Part shown: positions 56,792-64,000 of the stretch, piece by piece
How the letters are laid out: each line of letters starts with the position of its first letter
How positions within the stretch are numbered: position 1 is the first letter of the stretch
Origin: Salinispora tropica CNB-440
Lineage (GTDB): Bacteria > Actinomycetota > Actinomycetes > Mycobacteriales > Micromonosporaceae
Length of the DNA: 64,000 nt
NCBI RefSeq assembly: GCF_000016425.1
Contig: NC_009380.1
Location: 372,001-436,000, forward strand
Direction of reading: 5' to 3'
Position numbers and translations under genes: made by a program
Notes under the pieces: model-generated
The model's database searches: none
What the model was told of the DNA's origin: nothing
Seen by the model: only the letters and a program-made list of their open reading frames with translations

Positions 56792-57460
56792 TCAGCTGAG
56801 CGCGGCGAACGACTGCACCTCCTCGCTGCCGCCCTCCACGATCAGCATGGTTCCGGAGCTGAGTACGGTGTCCTCGGTGGCCGCCTGGAACCGTTTACCG
56901 GCCAGTTTCACCCCCACCACCTGTACGCCGCGGCGGTGCTCTGGGGTCAGCTCGCGAAGCGGGCGGCCGGTGAGGCTCTCCGGGGTGCGGACCTTGGCGA
57001 TCACGAAGTCGTCGCCGAACTCGATGAAGTCCAGCATCCGGCTGACGATCAGATGGGCCAGCCGTTCGCCGGCCTCCGCCTCGGGGAAGATCACGTGGCG
57101 GGCCCCGACCGAGGCGAGGATTTTCGCGTGCTCCGGCGAGGTGGCCCGTGCCCAGATCTGCGGTATTCCCAGTTCGGTGAGGGCCAGGACGGACAGTACG
57201 CTCGCCTCCAATGAGGCGCCGATGGCCACCACGGCCCGGCCGAGGTCCGCCGCGCCGAGCTGGCTCAGCGCCTCCTCGTCGGTGGCATCGGCCTGCACCA
57301 CCCGGTCAATTCGGTTCGCCCACCGCTGCACCCGCTCCGCGTCCTGGTCGATGGCCAGTACCGGATGCTCGAGCTGCACGAGCGTGTCGGCGAGGTGGGA
57401 GCCGAAGCGTCCGAGCCCCACCACGATGACCCCGCTGTGTTGGTCTTTCCTAGCCGACAA
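56792..57460 (-). CDS. TrkA-type potassium channel/uptake regulatory subunit
   Basis: A 222-residue cytosolic RCK protein: RCK_N Rossmann domain with VIVVGLGRFGSHLADTLVQL (GxGxxG), LAIDQDAERVQRW and VVQADATDEEAL, followed by RCK_C (residues about 145-215, PLRELTPEHRRGVQVVGVKL). It binds nucleotides (NAD(H), ATP or c-di-AMP in relatives) and gates TrkH. The TTG start 57460 lies inside the end of trkH (11-bp overlap), with GGAGGAG 7 nt upstream. Confidence 0.9.
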   Translation of the reverse strand: MSARKDQHSGVIVVGLGRFGSHLADTLVQLEHPVLAIDQDAERVQRWANRIDRVVQADATDEEALSQLGAADLGRAVVAIGASLEASVLSVLALTELGIPQIWARATSPEHAKILASVGARHVIFPEAEAGERLAHLIVSRMLDFIEFGDDFVIAKVRTPESLTGRPLRELTPEHRRGVQVVGVKLAGKRFQAATEDTVLSSGTMLIVEGGSEEVQSFAALS

Positions 57461-58784
57461 GGGGTTGCTCCTCCGGGTAGCGGTACAGCCGTCGTCGGGT
57501 GTTCAGCGCGAGTGCCGACCCCAGGGTCAGTGAGCCGACCCGACCGATATACATCAGGACAATAAGTACATACTGCCCGCCGTCGGGCAGGTCGGGCGCG
57601 ACGCCGAGGGAAAGGCCAGCGGTGCTGAAGGCCGAGGTCACCTCGAAGAGCGCCACGTGGTGCGGTACCCCCTGGGTTAGCAGGATCAACGTCACCGTGC
57701 CGACGACCACGATTGCCACTCCGAGCAGCGCCACCGTGACTGCTTGTCGCTGGCTGGCGGTAGCGATCCGGCGGTGCCGGATGGTGACGTCCGGCTCGCC
57801 CCGCAGTTCGGCCCAGATCACGAAGGCAAGGAGAAAGAAGGTGCTGACCTTGATGCCGCCGGCGGTGCTGGCGCTGCCGCCCCCGATGAACATCAATGCG
57901 ATGATCGCCGGGATGCTCTCCTCGCCGAGCGCCTCGATGTTGATCACGTTGAACCCGCCTGTACGGAAGAACGCGTTCTGGGCGAACGCGGCGAGGATCT
58001 TCTCCGGCCACGGCCGGATGCCCAGGGTGTACGGGTTGGACCACTCGGTGGCCAGGAGGGCGAGGAAGCCGACGGTCACCAGGGTGACGCTGCCCCAGAT
58101 GGTGAGCTTGGTGGAGACCGACCAGCACCTCGGGCGCCGCCCGCTTCGAACGGCTTCGAACAGGGCGGGGAAGCCGAGCCCGCCAAGGAGCGCCCCGAAC
58201 GCCATCGGCAGGATGAGCCAGGCGTCGCTGGAGAGCCCGATCAGGCCGTCGCTGTAGAGGGCGAAGCCGCCGTTGTTGAAGGCCTGCACGGCATGGAAGA
58301 CGCCGGTCCAGAGCGCCTCGCCGAAGGCGTAGTCGTACTTGACCCACAACCGCAGGGTCAGGATGACGGTGATGATCGCCTCTGTGGTCAGTGCGATGGC
58401 AGCGATCCGAAACAGCAGCCGGCGGACATCGCCGAGGCCGAATTCGGCGGTCTCGGCCTGCACGAGTAGCCGGTTGCGCAGCCCGAGCTGGTGGGACACC
58501 GCCAGGATGACCAGGGTGGCGCCGGTCACGATGCCGAGGCCGCCGACCTGGGTGAGGATGGTGATCACCGCCAGGCCGAAGTCGTTCCAGTAGTTCGGCG
58601 TGTCCACCACGGCCAGGCCGGTCACCGAGACCGCGGAGGCCGAGGTGAAGAGGGCGGTAACGAAGGGTGTGTGTCGCTGCTGGCCGGTCGCCCATGGCAG
58701 CATCAGCGCGAGGGTACCGATGAGGATCGTGGCACCGAACCCGATCGGCACCAGTCGCACGGGGCGCCGTAACAGCCATTGCAC
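57450..58784 (-). CDS. TrkH/KtrB-type potassium transporter
   Basis: A 444-residue membrane protein with four M1-P-M2 repeats. P-loop segments are SASAVSVTGLAVVDTPNYWN (filter TGLA), QAFNNGGFALYS, FRTGGFNVIN and SAFSTAGLSLGV. It forms the K+ pore with the TrkA-type subunit encoded just downstream with an 11-bp overlap. GTG 58784 precedes the first family-like residues (QWLLRRPVRLVPIGFGA); the frame is open to 58865 but the extra residues are low-complexity. Confidence 0.92.
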   Translation of the reverse strand: MQWLLRRPVRLVPIGFGATILIGTLALMLPWATGQQRHTPFVTALFTSASAVSVTGLAVVDTPNYWNDFGLAVITILTQVGGLGIVTGATLVILAVSHQLGLRNRLLVQAETAEFGLGDVRRLLFRIAAIALTTEAIITVILTLRLWVKYDYAFGEALWTGVFHAVQAFNNGGFALYSDGLIGLSSDAWLILPMAFGALLGGLGFPALFEAVRSGRRPRCWSVSTKLTIWGSVTLVTVGFLALLATEWSNPYTLGIRPWPEKILAAFAQNAFFRTGGFNVINIEALGEESIPAIIALMFIGGGSASTAGGIKVSTFFLLAFVIWAELRGEPDVTIRHRRIATASQRQAVTVALLGVAIVVVGTVTLILLTQGVPHHVALFEVTSAFSTAGLSLGVAPDLPDGGQYVLIVLMYIGRVGSLTLGSALALNTRRRLYRYPEEQPLVG

Positions 58785-58964
58785 CCGACAATCTTCACTT
58801 TTCGCCGTGGGTGGTGGGGTGGAATTGGCGCTCCGGAGAGCCGACCGGCGACGAGGAATCGGCATTATGTGGGCGTTTCAGGTAAACCTACGGCCGGTGG
58901 CTCCCCGGTACGGGCGCACCCCGCTAACCTCCTGATCGACGGCGGCTTCGAAGGGGGACAGCGC

Positions 58965-59711
58965 ATGGGCGAGCGGCTGGCCGTGGTTAGTGGGGGCGGC
59001 ACCGGGATCGGGGCAGCCACCGCACAGGTGCTCGCCGTTGACGGTTTCGATGTGCTCGTCGTGGGCCGCCGGGAGGACGCGCTGCGGGCCACCACGGCTC
59101 GGCTCTCCTGGGACCTCGCCCGACCCGGCGCGGTCCGGGCGGTGGTGGCGGACCTGACCGATCCGCAGCAGGTTCCCCGGGTGGTCGAGGCGGTCGACGG
59201 CCGGGCGGTGGACGCCGTCGTCAACAACGCCGGGGGCTACCTCGGTGGGGAGCCTGACACCCTGGCCGGGGTCGCCGAGCAGTGGCGGGCCAGTCTCGAG
59301 GCGAACCTCCTCACCGCCGTCCTGCTCACCGAGGCGCTGCGACCAACCCTGCGGCGCCCCGGCGGCCGGGTGATTCTGGTCAGCTCGGCCGCGGCGCAGC
59401 AGGGCGGAGGTGGGCCACACTCCGCGGCGAAGGCCGCGCTGCACGGCTGGGCGTACGACTTGGCGGTGCGGCTCGGTCCGGACCAGGTCACGGTCAATGT
59501 GGTCAGCCCCGGGTACGTCGTGGACACCGAGTTCTTCGGTGGCCGGAGGACCCCCGAGGGGCACGCCCGGCGGGTCGCGGCCACGCTGGTCGGGCGGGCC
59601 GGCACCCCGGACGACATCGCCGCCGCAGTCCGCTACCTCGCCGGCCCCGCCGCCGGTTACGTCACCGGGCAGGTCCTCGGCGTCGACGGCGGGTCGGTCC
59701 TGGGCCGGTGA
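58965..59711 (+). CDS. SDR-family protein lacking the catalytic Tyr
   Basis: A 248-residue classical-SDR fold: glycine motif VVSGGGTGIGAATAQVL (residues 7-23), VVGRRED, NNAGGYLG, the active-site Asn region LEANLLTAVLL, Ser140/141 in LVSSAAAQQGG, and the C-terminal VTGQVLGVDGGSVLGR. The usual YSAAK reads HSAAK (H152, K156), so the general-acid Tyr is replaced by His. It may be a non-catalytic or altered-mechanism SDR. ATG 58965 has AGGGGG about 6 nt upstream; the frame opens at 58779. Confidence 0.87.
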   Translation: MGERLAVVSGGGTGIGAATAQVLAVDGFDVLVVGRREDALRATTARLSWDLARPGAVRAVVADLTDPQQVPRVVEAVDGRAVDAVVNNAGGYLGGEPDTLAGVAEQWRASLEANLLTAVLLTEALRPTLRRPGGRVILVSSAAAQQGGGGPHSAAKAALHGWAYDLAVRLGPDQVTVNVVSPGYVVDTEFFGGRRTPEGHARRVAATLVGRAGTPDDIAAAVRYLAGPAAGYVTGQVLGVDGGSVLGR

Positions 59712-59739
59712 CGGCGACGGCGACCCCACCGCCGTCCGC

Positions 59740-60555
59740 TCACTCGCCCAGCATCTCGTAGACAGCATCGGGCGCCGGCGCCACGTCGCCGGCGGGCGGA
59801 GTGATCGCCGGTGCGTTGCCGTAGTCGAAGTACTTCACCACGTACTCGGCGGCCGGTTGTTCGTCGACCGCGGGGAGGTCCACACTCAGCGTGTCGAGGT
59901 TGCCGTCGCTTCCGATCACCGCGGTGAACGGAAGCGACGTCGCCTGTTCGCCCAACGCCGCGATGTCCCCGTTCATCACGACCTCGGCGACCTCCGACTC
60001 GTCCGTCAGGTCGACCGTGCCGGTGTATGAGCCGTCTGCCTGCTGCTGCACCTCGTCAGCCGCTCGTATGATCAACGCGGCGTTGCCCATATCGGCGCCG
60101 TCATACTCGGGGATTGAGGAGAGCTTGCTCTGGTCGAGCTCCACCCACTGCCGCGGCAACCCGAGCTGTTCGTTCATCTCGGCCGTCTCCCCGACGCTCA
60201 CCTTCGTCCAGGCGCGCTCGTCAATCAGCCGGAGGGACATCGTCATGCTGAACTCGCCCCCGGCCTTGGTCTCGATATCAGTCTGGATGAAGGTCAGCTC
60301 CATCGCCTTGAGGAGCGGGTCAACGGAGCCGGAGACCGATGCGCCGCCGACCTCCGTGCCGGAGAAGCGGAACGCCGGCGTCGTCTCGTTCGGCACCGCG
60401 GCGAGCAGGGTGTCCTTCGGGTCGGCCGGGGTGCTGGGTGGCGGCTCGGTGCCTCCAACTCCACATCCCGTCAGTAGCAGACCGGCGGCCAGGAAGGTGG
60501 CTGGGCCGACGGTGACCCGCCGGCCCAGGGGGTTGGCCCCGATTCGCTGCGTCAT
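59740..60555 (-). CDS. LppX/LprAFG-like lipoprotein
   Basis: A 271-residue lipoprotein: signal with lipobox LAAGLLLTGCG (lipid-anchored Cys), Pro/Thr-rich linker, then a mixed alpha/beta domain with RFSGTEVGGASVSGSVDPLL, RLIDERAWTKVSVG, LPRQWVELDQSKLSS and SLPFTAVIGSDGNLDTLSVD. The layout is that of LolA/LppX-type proteins that carry lipids or glycolipids across the wall in mycobacteria; for actinoplanetes this role is not shown. ATG 60555 is preceded by GAGAGG/AGCAGG. Confidence 0.75.
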   Translation of the reverse strand: MTQRIGANPLGRRVTVGPATFLAAGLLLTGCGVGGTEPPPSTPADPKDTLLAAVPNETTPAFRFSGTEVGGASVSGSVDPLLKAMELTFIQTDIETKAGGEFSMTMSLRLIDERAWTKVSVGETAEMNEQLGLPRQWVELDQSKLSSIPEYDGADMGNAALIIRAADEVQQQADGSYTGTVDLTDESEVAEVVMNGDIAALGEQATSLPFTAVIGSDGNLDTLSVDLPAVDEQPAAEYVVKYFDYGNAPAITPPAGDVAPAPDAVYEMLGE

Positions 60556-60649
60556 ACCTGCTGCCTCTCTCGGGTCAAGGGGAGTGTCGCAGTCGATCCT
60601 CACATAGCTCCGGCAAGCCAACGGCCGCCGGTGCGCACAGGGGCACTGG

Positions 60650-60655
60650 TAGAAA
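60650..60655 (+). promoter_or_regulatory. TAGAAA -10-like box, leaderless-type
   Basis: TAGAAA (followed by T) lies 6 nt before ATG 60662. It is a slightly imperfect version of the TANNNT boxes seen elsewhere in the window. Confidence 0.35.
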
Positions 60656-60661
60656 TGCCGG

Positions 60662-62800
60662 ATGGGTCAGGATCGAACGGCGGTACGCGAGCAGGCTGAG
60701 ACGGTGCTGCGCCGGCTGGCCGGAGAGCACGCCCGGCTCCGCGACGACCAGTGGCGGGCGATCGAGGCGCTGGTGGTCGACCGACGGCGGGTACTCTGCG
60801 TCCAGCGCACCGGTTGGGGTAAGTCAGCGGTCTACTTCGTGGCCACCGCGCTGCTGCGGGCGCTCGGCACGCAGGGACCGACGGTGATCGTCTCCCCGTT
60901 GTTGGCGTTGATGCGCAACCAGGTCGAGGCGGCCGCCCGGGCCGGGATCCGGGCCCGGACCATCAACTCCGCGAACCTTGACGAGTGGGACGAGGTCACC
61001 GGGGAGATCCACGCCGGGGCGGTGGACGTGCTCCTGATCAGCCCAGAACGGCTCAACAACCCGGACTTTCGGGACACCGTTCTACCGAAGCTGGCCGCCA
61101 CCACCGGGCTGCTCGTGGTGGATGAGGCGCACTGCGTATCCGACTGGGGGCACGACTTCCGCCCCGACTATCGCCGGCTGCGGACGTTCCTCGGCAACCT
61201 GTCGGCCGGCACGCCGGTGCTCGCCACCACGGCCACCGCCAACGCCCGGGTCACCCAGGATGTCGCCGAACAACTCGGCGCGGCGTCCCGGCTCGGGGCG
61301 GGGCCCGAGGCCCTGGTGCTGCGAGGCAGCCTGGACCGGGAGTCCTTGCGGCTCGGCGTGGTCGACCTGCCCGGCCCGGCGTACCGGCTGGCCTGGCTCG
61401 CCGACCATCTGGACGAACTCCCCGGCTCCGGCATCATCTACACGTTGACGGTGGCTGCGGCGGCGGAAATCACCGAGTTCCTCCGGTCCCGGGGCTACAC
61501 CGTGGCCTCGTACACCGGCCAGGCCGACGATGCGGACCGTCGCGCCGCCGAGCAGGATCTCCTCGACAACAAGATCAAAGCACTGGTGGCCACGAGCGCG
61601 CTCGGGATGGGGTTCGACAAGCCCGACCTCGGGTTCGTGGTTCATCTCGGCGCGCCACCGTCGCCCATCGCGTACTACCAGCAGGTCGGCCGCGCCGGCC
61701 GGGCCGTCGCCCACGCCGAGGTGCTGCTGTTGCCCGGGGGTGCCGAGGACGCCGCGATCTGGCGATACTTCGCCGCACTGGCCTTCCCACCGGAGGATCA
61801 GGTGCGGTCGGTGCTGGCCGCTCTGCACACCGACCGTCCCCTCTCCACACCGGCGCTCGAGCCGATCGTGGACCTGCGCCGTACCCGGTTGGAGCTGATG
61901 CTCAAGGTTCTGGACGTCGACGGGGCGGTCCGTCGGGTACGCGGTGGCTGGATCTCCACGGGTGAACCCTGGATCTATGACGAGGCGCGGTTGCGACGGG
62001 TCGCGGCGGCCCGTACCGCCGAACAGGCGGCGATGCGGGAGTACGCGACCACCTCCGCCTGCCGCCTCCGCTACCTACGGGAGTGCCTGGACGATGCGGG
62101 GGCAACCGACTGCGGCCGGTGTGACCGGTGTGCTGCGCCGACCTTCACCGAGGAGCTGTCCGATGGCGCCCTGCGAGCGGCCGAAGCATTCCTCGGCCGC
62201 TCCGGTGTCGGGATTTCCCCGAAAAAGCTCTGGCCGACCGGCCTTGCCGCGGTGGGTGTTCCACTCAAGGGGCGGATCGCCCTCCCGGAGCAGGCGCTGC
62301 CCGGTCGGGCCGTCGGGCGCCTCTCCGACCTCGGCTGGGGCGGGCGGCTGCGGGAACTCGTCGGGCCGGACACCGCCGACGTGGACGCGCCCGACGATGT
62401 GGTTGCCGCCGTGGTGGAGGTGCTCCGGGAGTGGGCGCACGGCACCGACCCCTGGCCGCGTCGCCCTGTCGGGGTGGTCGCGGTCGGCTCCCGCCACACC
62501 CGGCTGGTCGCCTCGCTCGCCGGGCGGATCGCCGCGGTGGGGCGGATGCCGCTGCTCGGCACTGTCATGGTGTCCGCCGCGGGCGGGCCACGCGGCAACA
62601 GCGCCCAACGGGTACGGGCCCTACACGGCTCGGTGGCCCTGCCGTCGGAGCTGGTCGGGGCCCTGGCCGGCCTGAGCGGGCCGGTACTGCTCGTTGACAA
62701 CCTCGTCGATTCGGGGTGGACCATGACGATGGTGACACGGGAACTGCGTCGGGCGGGAGCGCCGGAGGTGCTTCCGCTCGCCCTGGCGGTCGCCGGTTGA
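60662..62800 (+). CDS. RecQ-family helicase with C-terminal phosphoribosyltransferase-like domain
   Basis: A 712-residue protein. Helicase domains run about 25-340: Walker A VQRTGWGKSAVYF, DEAH box VVDEAHCVSDWGHDFRPDY, motif III LATTATANARV, and VATSALGMGFDKPDL and QQVGRAGRA in the second lobe. A RecQ-type zinc module follows (residues about 455-490, CRLRYLRECL then CGRCDRC). The last about 130 residues read as a PRTase-like domain (VGVVAVGSRHTRLVASLA, PVLLVDNLVDSGWTMTMVTR with a PRPP-loop-like pattern). It unwinds DNA in repair; the PRTase part's role is unknown. Confidence 0.9.
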   Translation: MGQDRTAVREQAETVLRRLAGEHARLRDDQWRAIEALVVDRRRVLCVQRTGWGKSAVYFVATALLRALGTQGPTVIVSPLLALMRNQVEAAARAGIRARTINSANLDEWDEVTGEIHAGAVDVLLISPERLNNPDFRDTVLPKLAATTGLLVVDEAHCVSDWGHDFRPDYRRLRTFLGNLSAGTPVLATTATANARVTQDVAEQLGAASRLGAGPEALVLRGSLDRESLRLGVVDLPGPAYRLAWLADHLDELPGSGIIYTLTVAAAAEITEFLRSRGYTVASYTGQADDADRRAAEQDLLDNKIKALVATSALGMGFDKPDLGFVVHLGAPPSPIAYYQQVGRAGRAVAHAEVLLLPGGAEDAAIWRYFAALAFPPEDQVRSVLAALHTDRPLSTPALEPIVDLRRTRLELMLKVLDVDGAVRRVRGGWISTGEPWIYDEARLRRVAAARTAEQAAMREYATTSACRLRYLRECLDDAGATDCGRCDRCAAPTFTEELSDGALRAAEAFLGRSGVGISPKKLWPTGLAAVGVPLKGRIALPEQALPGRAVGRLSDLGWGGRLRELVGPDTADVDAPDDVVAAVVEVLREWAHGTDPWPRRPVGVVAVGSRHTRLVASLAGRIAAVGRMPLLGTVMVSAAGGPRGNSAQRVRALHGSVALPSELVGALAGLSGPVLLVDNLVDSGWTMTMVTRELRRAGAPEVLPLALAVAG

Positions 62801-62804
62801 GAGA

Positions 62805-63221
62805 TCACTCTGGCTGGCGGATCGGCCGCTGGGCCAGGTAACGCAGCAGGTCCCGGATGTGGTGCTTCTCCTCCACCGACACCGCCGGGTCGGCGAGGCG
62901 CTCGAGGATCGCCCGGACATCCGCCTCGACCGGTCCGTCATTGCCGCGCCGAGGCAGTGCGGAACCGGCCTCCGGCAGGCCGAGAGCGCGGAACGCGGCG
63001 GCGACGGGTAGGTCGAGCGCGACGCAGAAGCCCCGCACCTTGGCCAGCTCAGGGTAGTCATGCCAGTCGCCGGCGAGCCAGCGGAAGACGGTGGAGCGGC
63101 CGATCCCGGTCTGGGCCGCCAGGTCGGTCACCGTCCAACCGCGCTCCATGCGGGCATTGTCGATGGCGCGGCGGACGAAGCGGGCGAACGCCGCCTGTGC
63201 GGTTCCCTCTCCCGAAGCCAT
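62805..63221 (-). CDS. XRE-family HTH regulator
   Basis: A 138-residue protein. The N-terminal XRE domain (residues about 10-75) contains RAIDNARMERGWTVTDLAAQ and TGIGRSTVFRWLAGDWHDYP. The C-terminal helices (about 100-138) include VRAILERLADPAVSVEEKHH. It is convergent with recQ (4 bp between stops). The targets are unknown. ATG 63221 has AGGAAG about 10 nt upstream. Confidence 0.83.
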   Translation of the reverse strand: MASGEGTAQAAFARFVRRAIDNARMERGWTVTDLAAQTGIGRSTVFRWLAGDWHDYPELAKVRGFCVALDLPVAAAFRALGLPEAGSALPRRGNDGPVEADVRAILERLADPAVSVEEKHHIRDLLRYLAQRPIRQPE

Positions 63222-63349
63222 TCCAGCGGATCTTCCTCCCCTTGGCCTTGTGCGGCCTTCGTGCCATCGAGATTCGACATTCGACGGTTCGTGGCTCGAG
63301 GGTAGTACGGCTGGCGTGGTCAGTGACTGGCCACTATGGATTCGAGGAG

Positions 63350-64000
63350 TTAGTCGGTCGGGTCTGTGGTGGTGTCCGCCGGGCCGTTGGTCGCACTGGT
63401 TGCCGTCCCACCGGCTGGCTCGCCGAGCAGTGTCGCCAGCCTCGGCGTGACCCGCCAACCGTCGACCAGGGTCCGGTACTGCGCCCAGTGCTCACCAGTC
63501 GGGGGTGCCCCGGCGCGGCGGGCCCGGATGAGCAGGTTGCGCGGCGTGTGGCGGGAGTCGACGAACTCGACCACCTCGGCCCGGTAGCCGTGCAGCCGTA
63601 ACAGTCCGGCCCGGACCGCGTCGGTGAGCACGTCGGCGAACCGCTCGCGGAGGATGCCCTGCCGAGTCAGCAGCTCGTACGGGGGTGGGGTGGGCTGGGA
63701 GCGGAGCTGCGCGGCGAGGTCATGGTGGCAACAGGGAGCCGCGAGTACCCAGCGAGACCCCCACCGTACAGCCCGTGCGAGCGCCTCGTCGGTGGCGGTG
63801 TCACAGGCGTGCAGAGCCAGCACCAGGTCGGGGTCGGGCCCGACGGCCGCGTCGGCGATCGTTCCCGCCACGAAACGCACCTGATCGGCCCAACCCAACC
63901 GCCGAGCCAGCTCGGTGTTGCGTTGGCGCTGGTCTTCGCGGACATCGACGCCGACCAGGTGGACGTCGATGTCCTGTTGGGTCAACCAGCGGTACGCGGC
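63350..64000 (-). CDS. SAM-dependent methyltransferase (Methyltransf_32-like), partial
   Basis: The frame runs off the right edge; 216 residues are visible. The C-terminal two-thirds of a methyltransferase are present: VHLVGVDVREDQRQRNTELA (motif II), VRFVAGTIADA, LVLALHACDTATDEALARAV, WVLAAPCCHHDLAAQL and RHTPRNLLIRARR. The HACDTATD and APCCHH motifs are typical of Methyltransf_32 (PF13679), whose members include RNA or protein methyltransferase relatives. The Ala/Thr-rich C-terminal tail is disordered. Confidence 0.8.
   Translation of the reverse strand, partial: AAYRWLTQQDIDVHLVGVDVREDQRQRNTELARRLGWADQVRFVAGTIADAAVGPDPDLVLALHACDTATDEALARAVRWGSRWVLAAPCCHHDLAAQLRSQPTPPPYELLTRQGILRERFADVLTDAVRAGLLRLHGYRAEVVEFVDSRHTPRNLLIRARRAGAPPTGEHWAQYRTLVDGWRVTPRLATLLGEPAGGTATSATNGPADTTTDPTD

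Overview
The window is very G+C-rich and densely coded, with frequent GTG/TTG starts. It carries mycothiol genes (mshA and a mycothiol-dependent-type DinB/MDMPI enzyme), senX3-regX3, a BldN-type sigma factor, a 33-residue bS22-like ribosomal protein and a rex-hemACDB operon. This points to an actinomycete chromosome. Polymorphic-membrane-protein (Pmp) type beta-helix proteins at the left edge, together with the overall gene mix, suggest Micromonosporaceae, possibly Salinispora. The genus is an inference.

Layout. 1-2110: two tandem Pmp-like secreted beta-helix genes, the second cut by the window edge and lacking a normal start codon. 2111-10549: EI24-type membrane protein, GNAT and Rid-family genes, a beta-glucosidase/LacI operon with a clear operator, an MDMPI-type enzyme, murB, a methyltransferase and an SDR. 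10716-40059: a long block that follows, from memory of the M. tuberculosis order, the mycobacterial mshA-to-hemB region: mshA, ybjN, gpmA, senX3-regX3, an Rv0495c-like Cys-rich protein, Ppx/GppA, sugar isomerase, excisionase-type HTH, bS22, epimerase, acyltransferase, HAD-IB hydrolase, glutaredoxin-like protein, then rex-hemA-hemC-hemD-hemB. Lineage-specific genes are inserted into it (CGNR regulator, proline dehydrogenase, MFS transporters, BldN/RsbN-like pair, NarL-type two-component system).

40232-50784: extracellular ExeM/NucH-type nuclease, GNAT, lytic transglycosylase, FmdB zinc ribbon, a large cyclase-like/NB-ARC/TPR regulator that overlaps a BON-methyltransferase fusion tail to tail, a TPR protein and an Smr protein. 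50785-53097: a small, more A+T-rich accessory patch with a truncated IS30-type transposase, a three-gene unknown cluster whose last gene encodes a short secreted stub, and a recombinase-like scrap. 53098-64000: inositol-monophosphatase family protein, secreted coiled-coil/M15-like hydrolase, membrane-fused spermidine-synthase-like protein, TrkH/TrkA potassium uptake pair, an SDR lacking its catalytic Tyr, an LppX/LprG-type lipoprotein, a RecQ helicase with a phosphoribosyltransferase-like tail, an XRE regulator and a partial methyltransferase.

The main cross-window pattern is regulatory. At least fifteen genes have a TANNNT hexamer 6-8 nt upstream of the start codon and mostly no Shine-Dalgarno, as expected for leaderless mRNAs; this decides several starts. 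Other non-coding signals are a Rex operator inside the rex promoter, a perfect LacI-type palindrome abutting a TTGACA box, a five-copy 28-bp tandem array next to rex, 62-bp tandem repeats in the beta-glucosidase leader, and several strong hairpin terminators. No tRNA, rRNA or CRISPR array was recognised.
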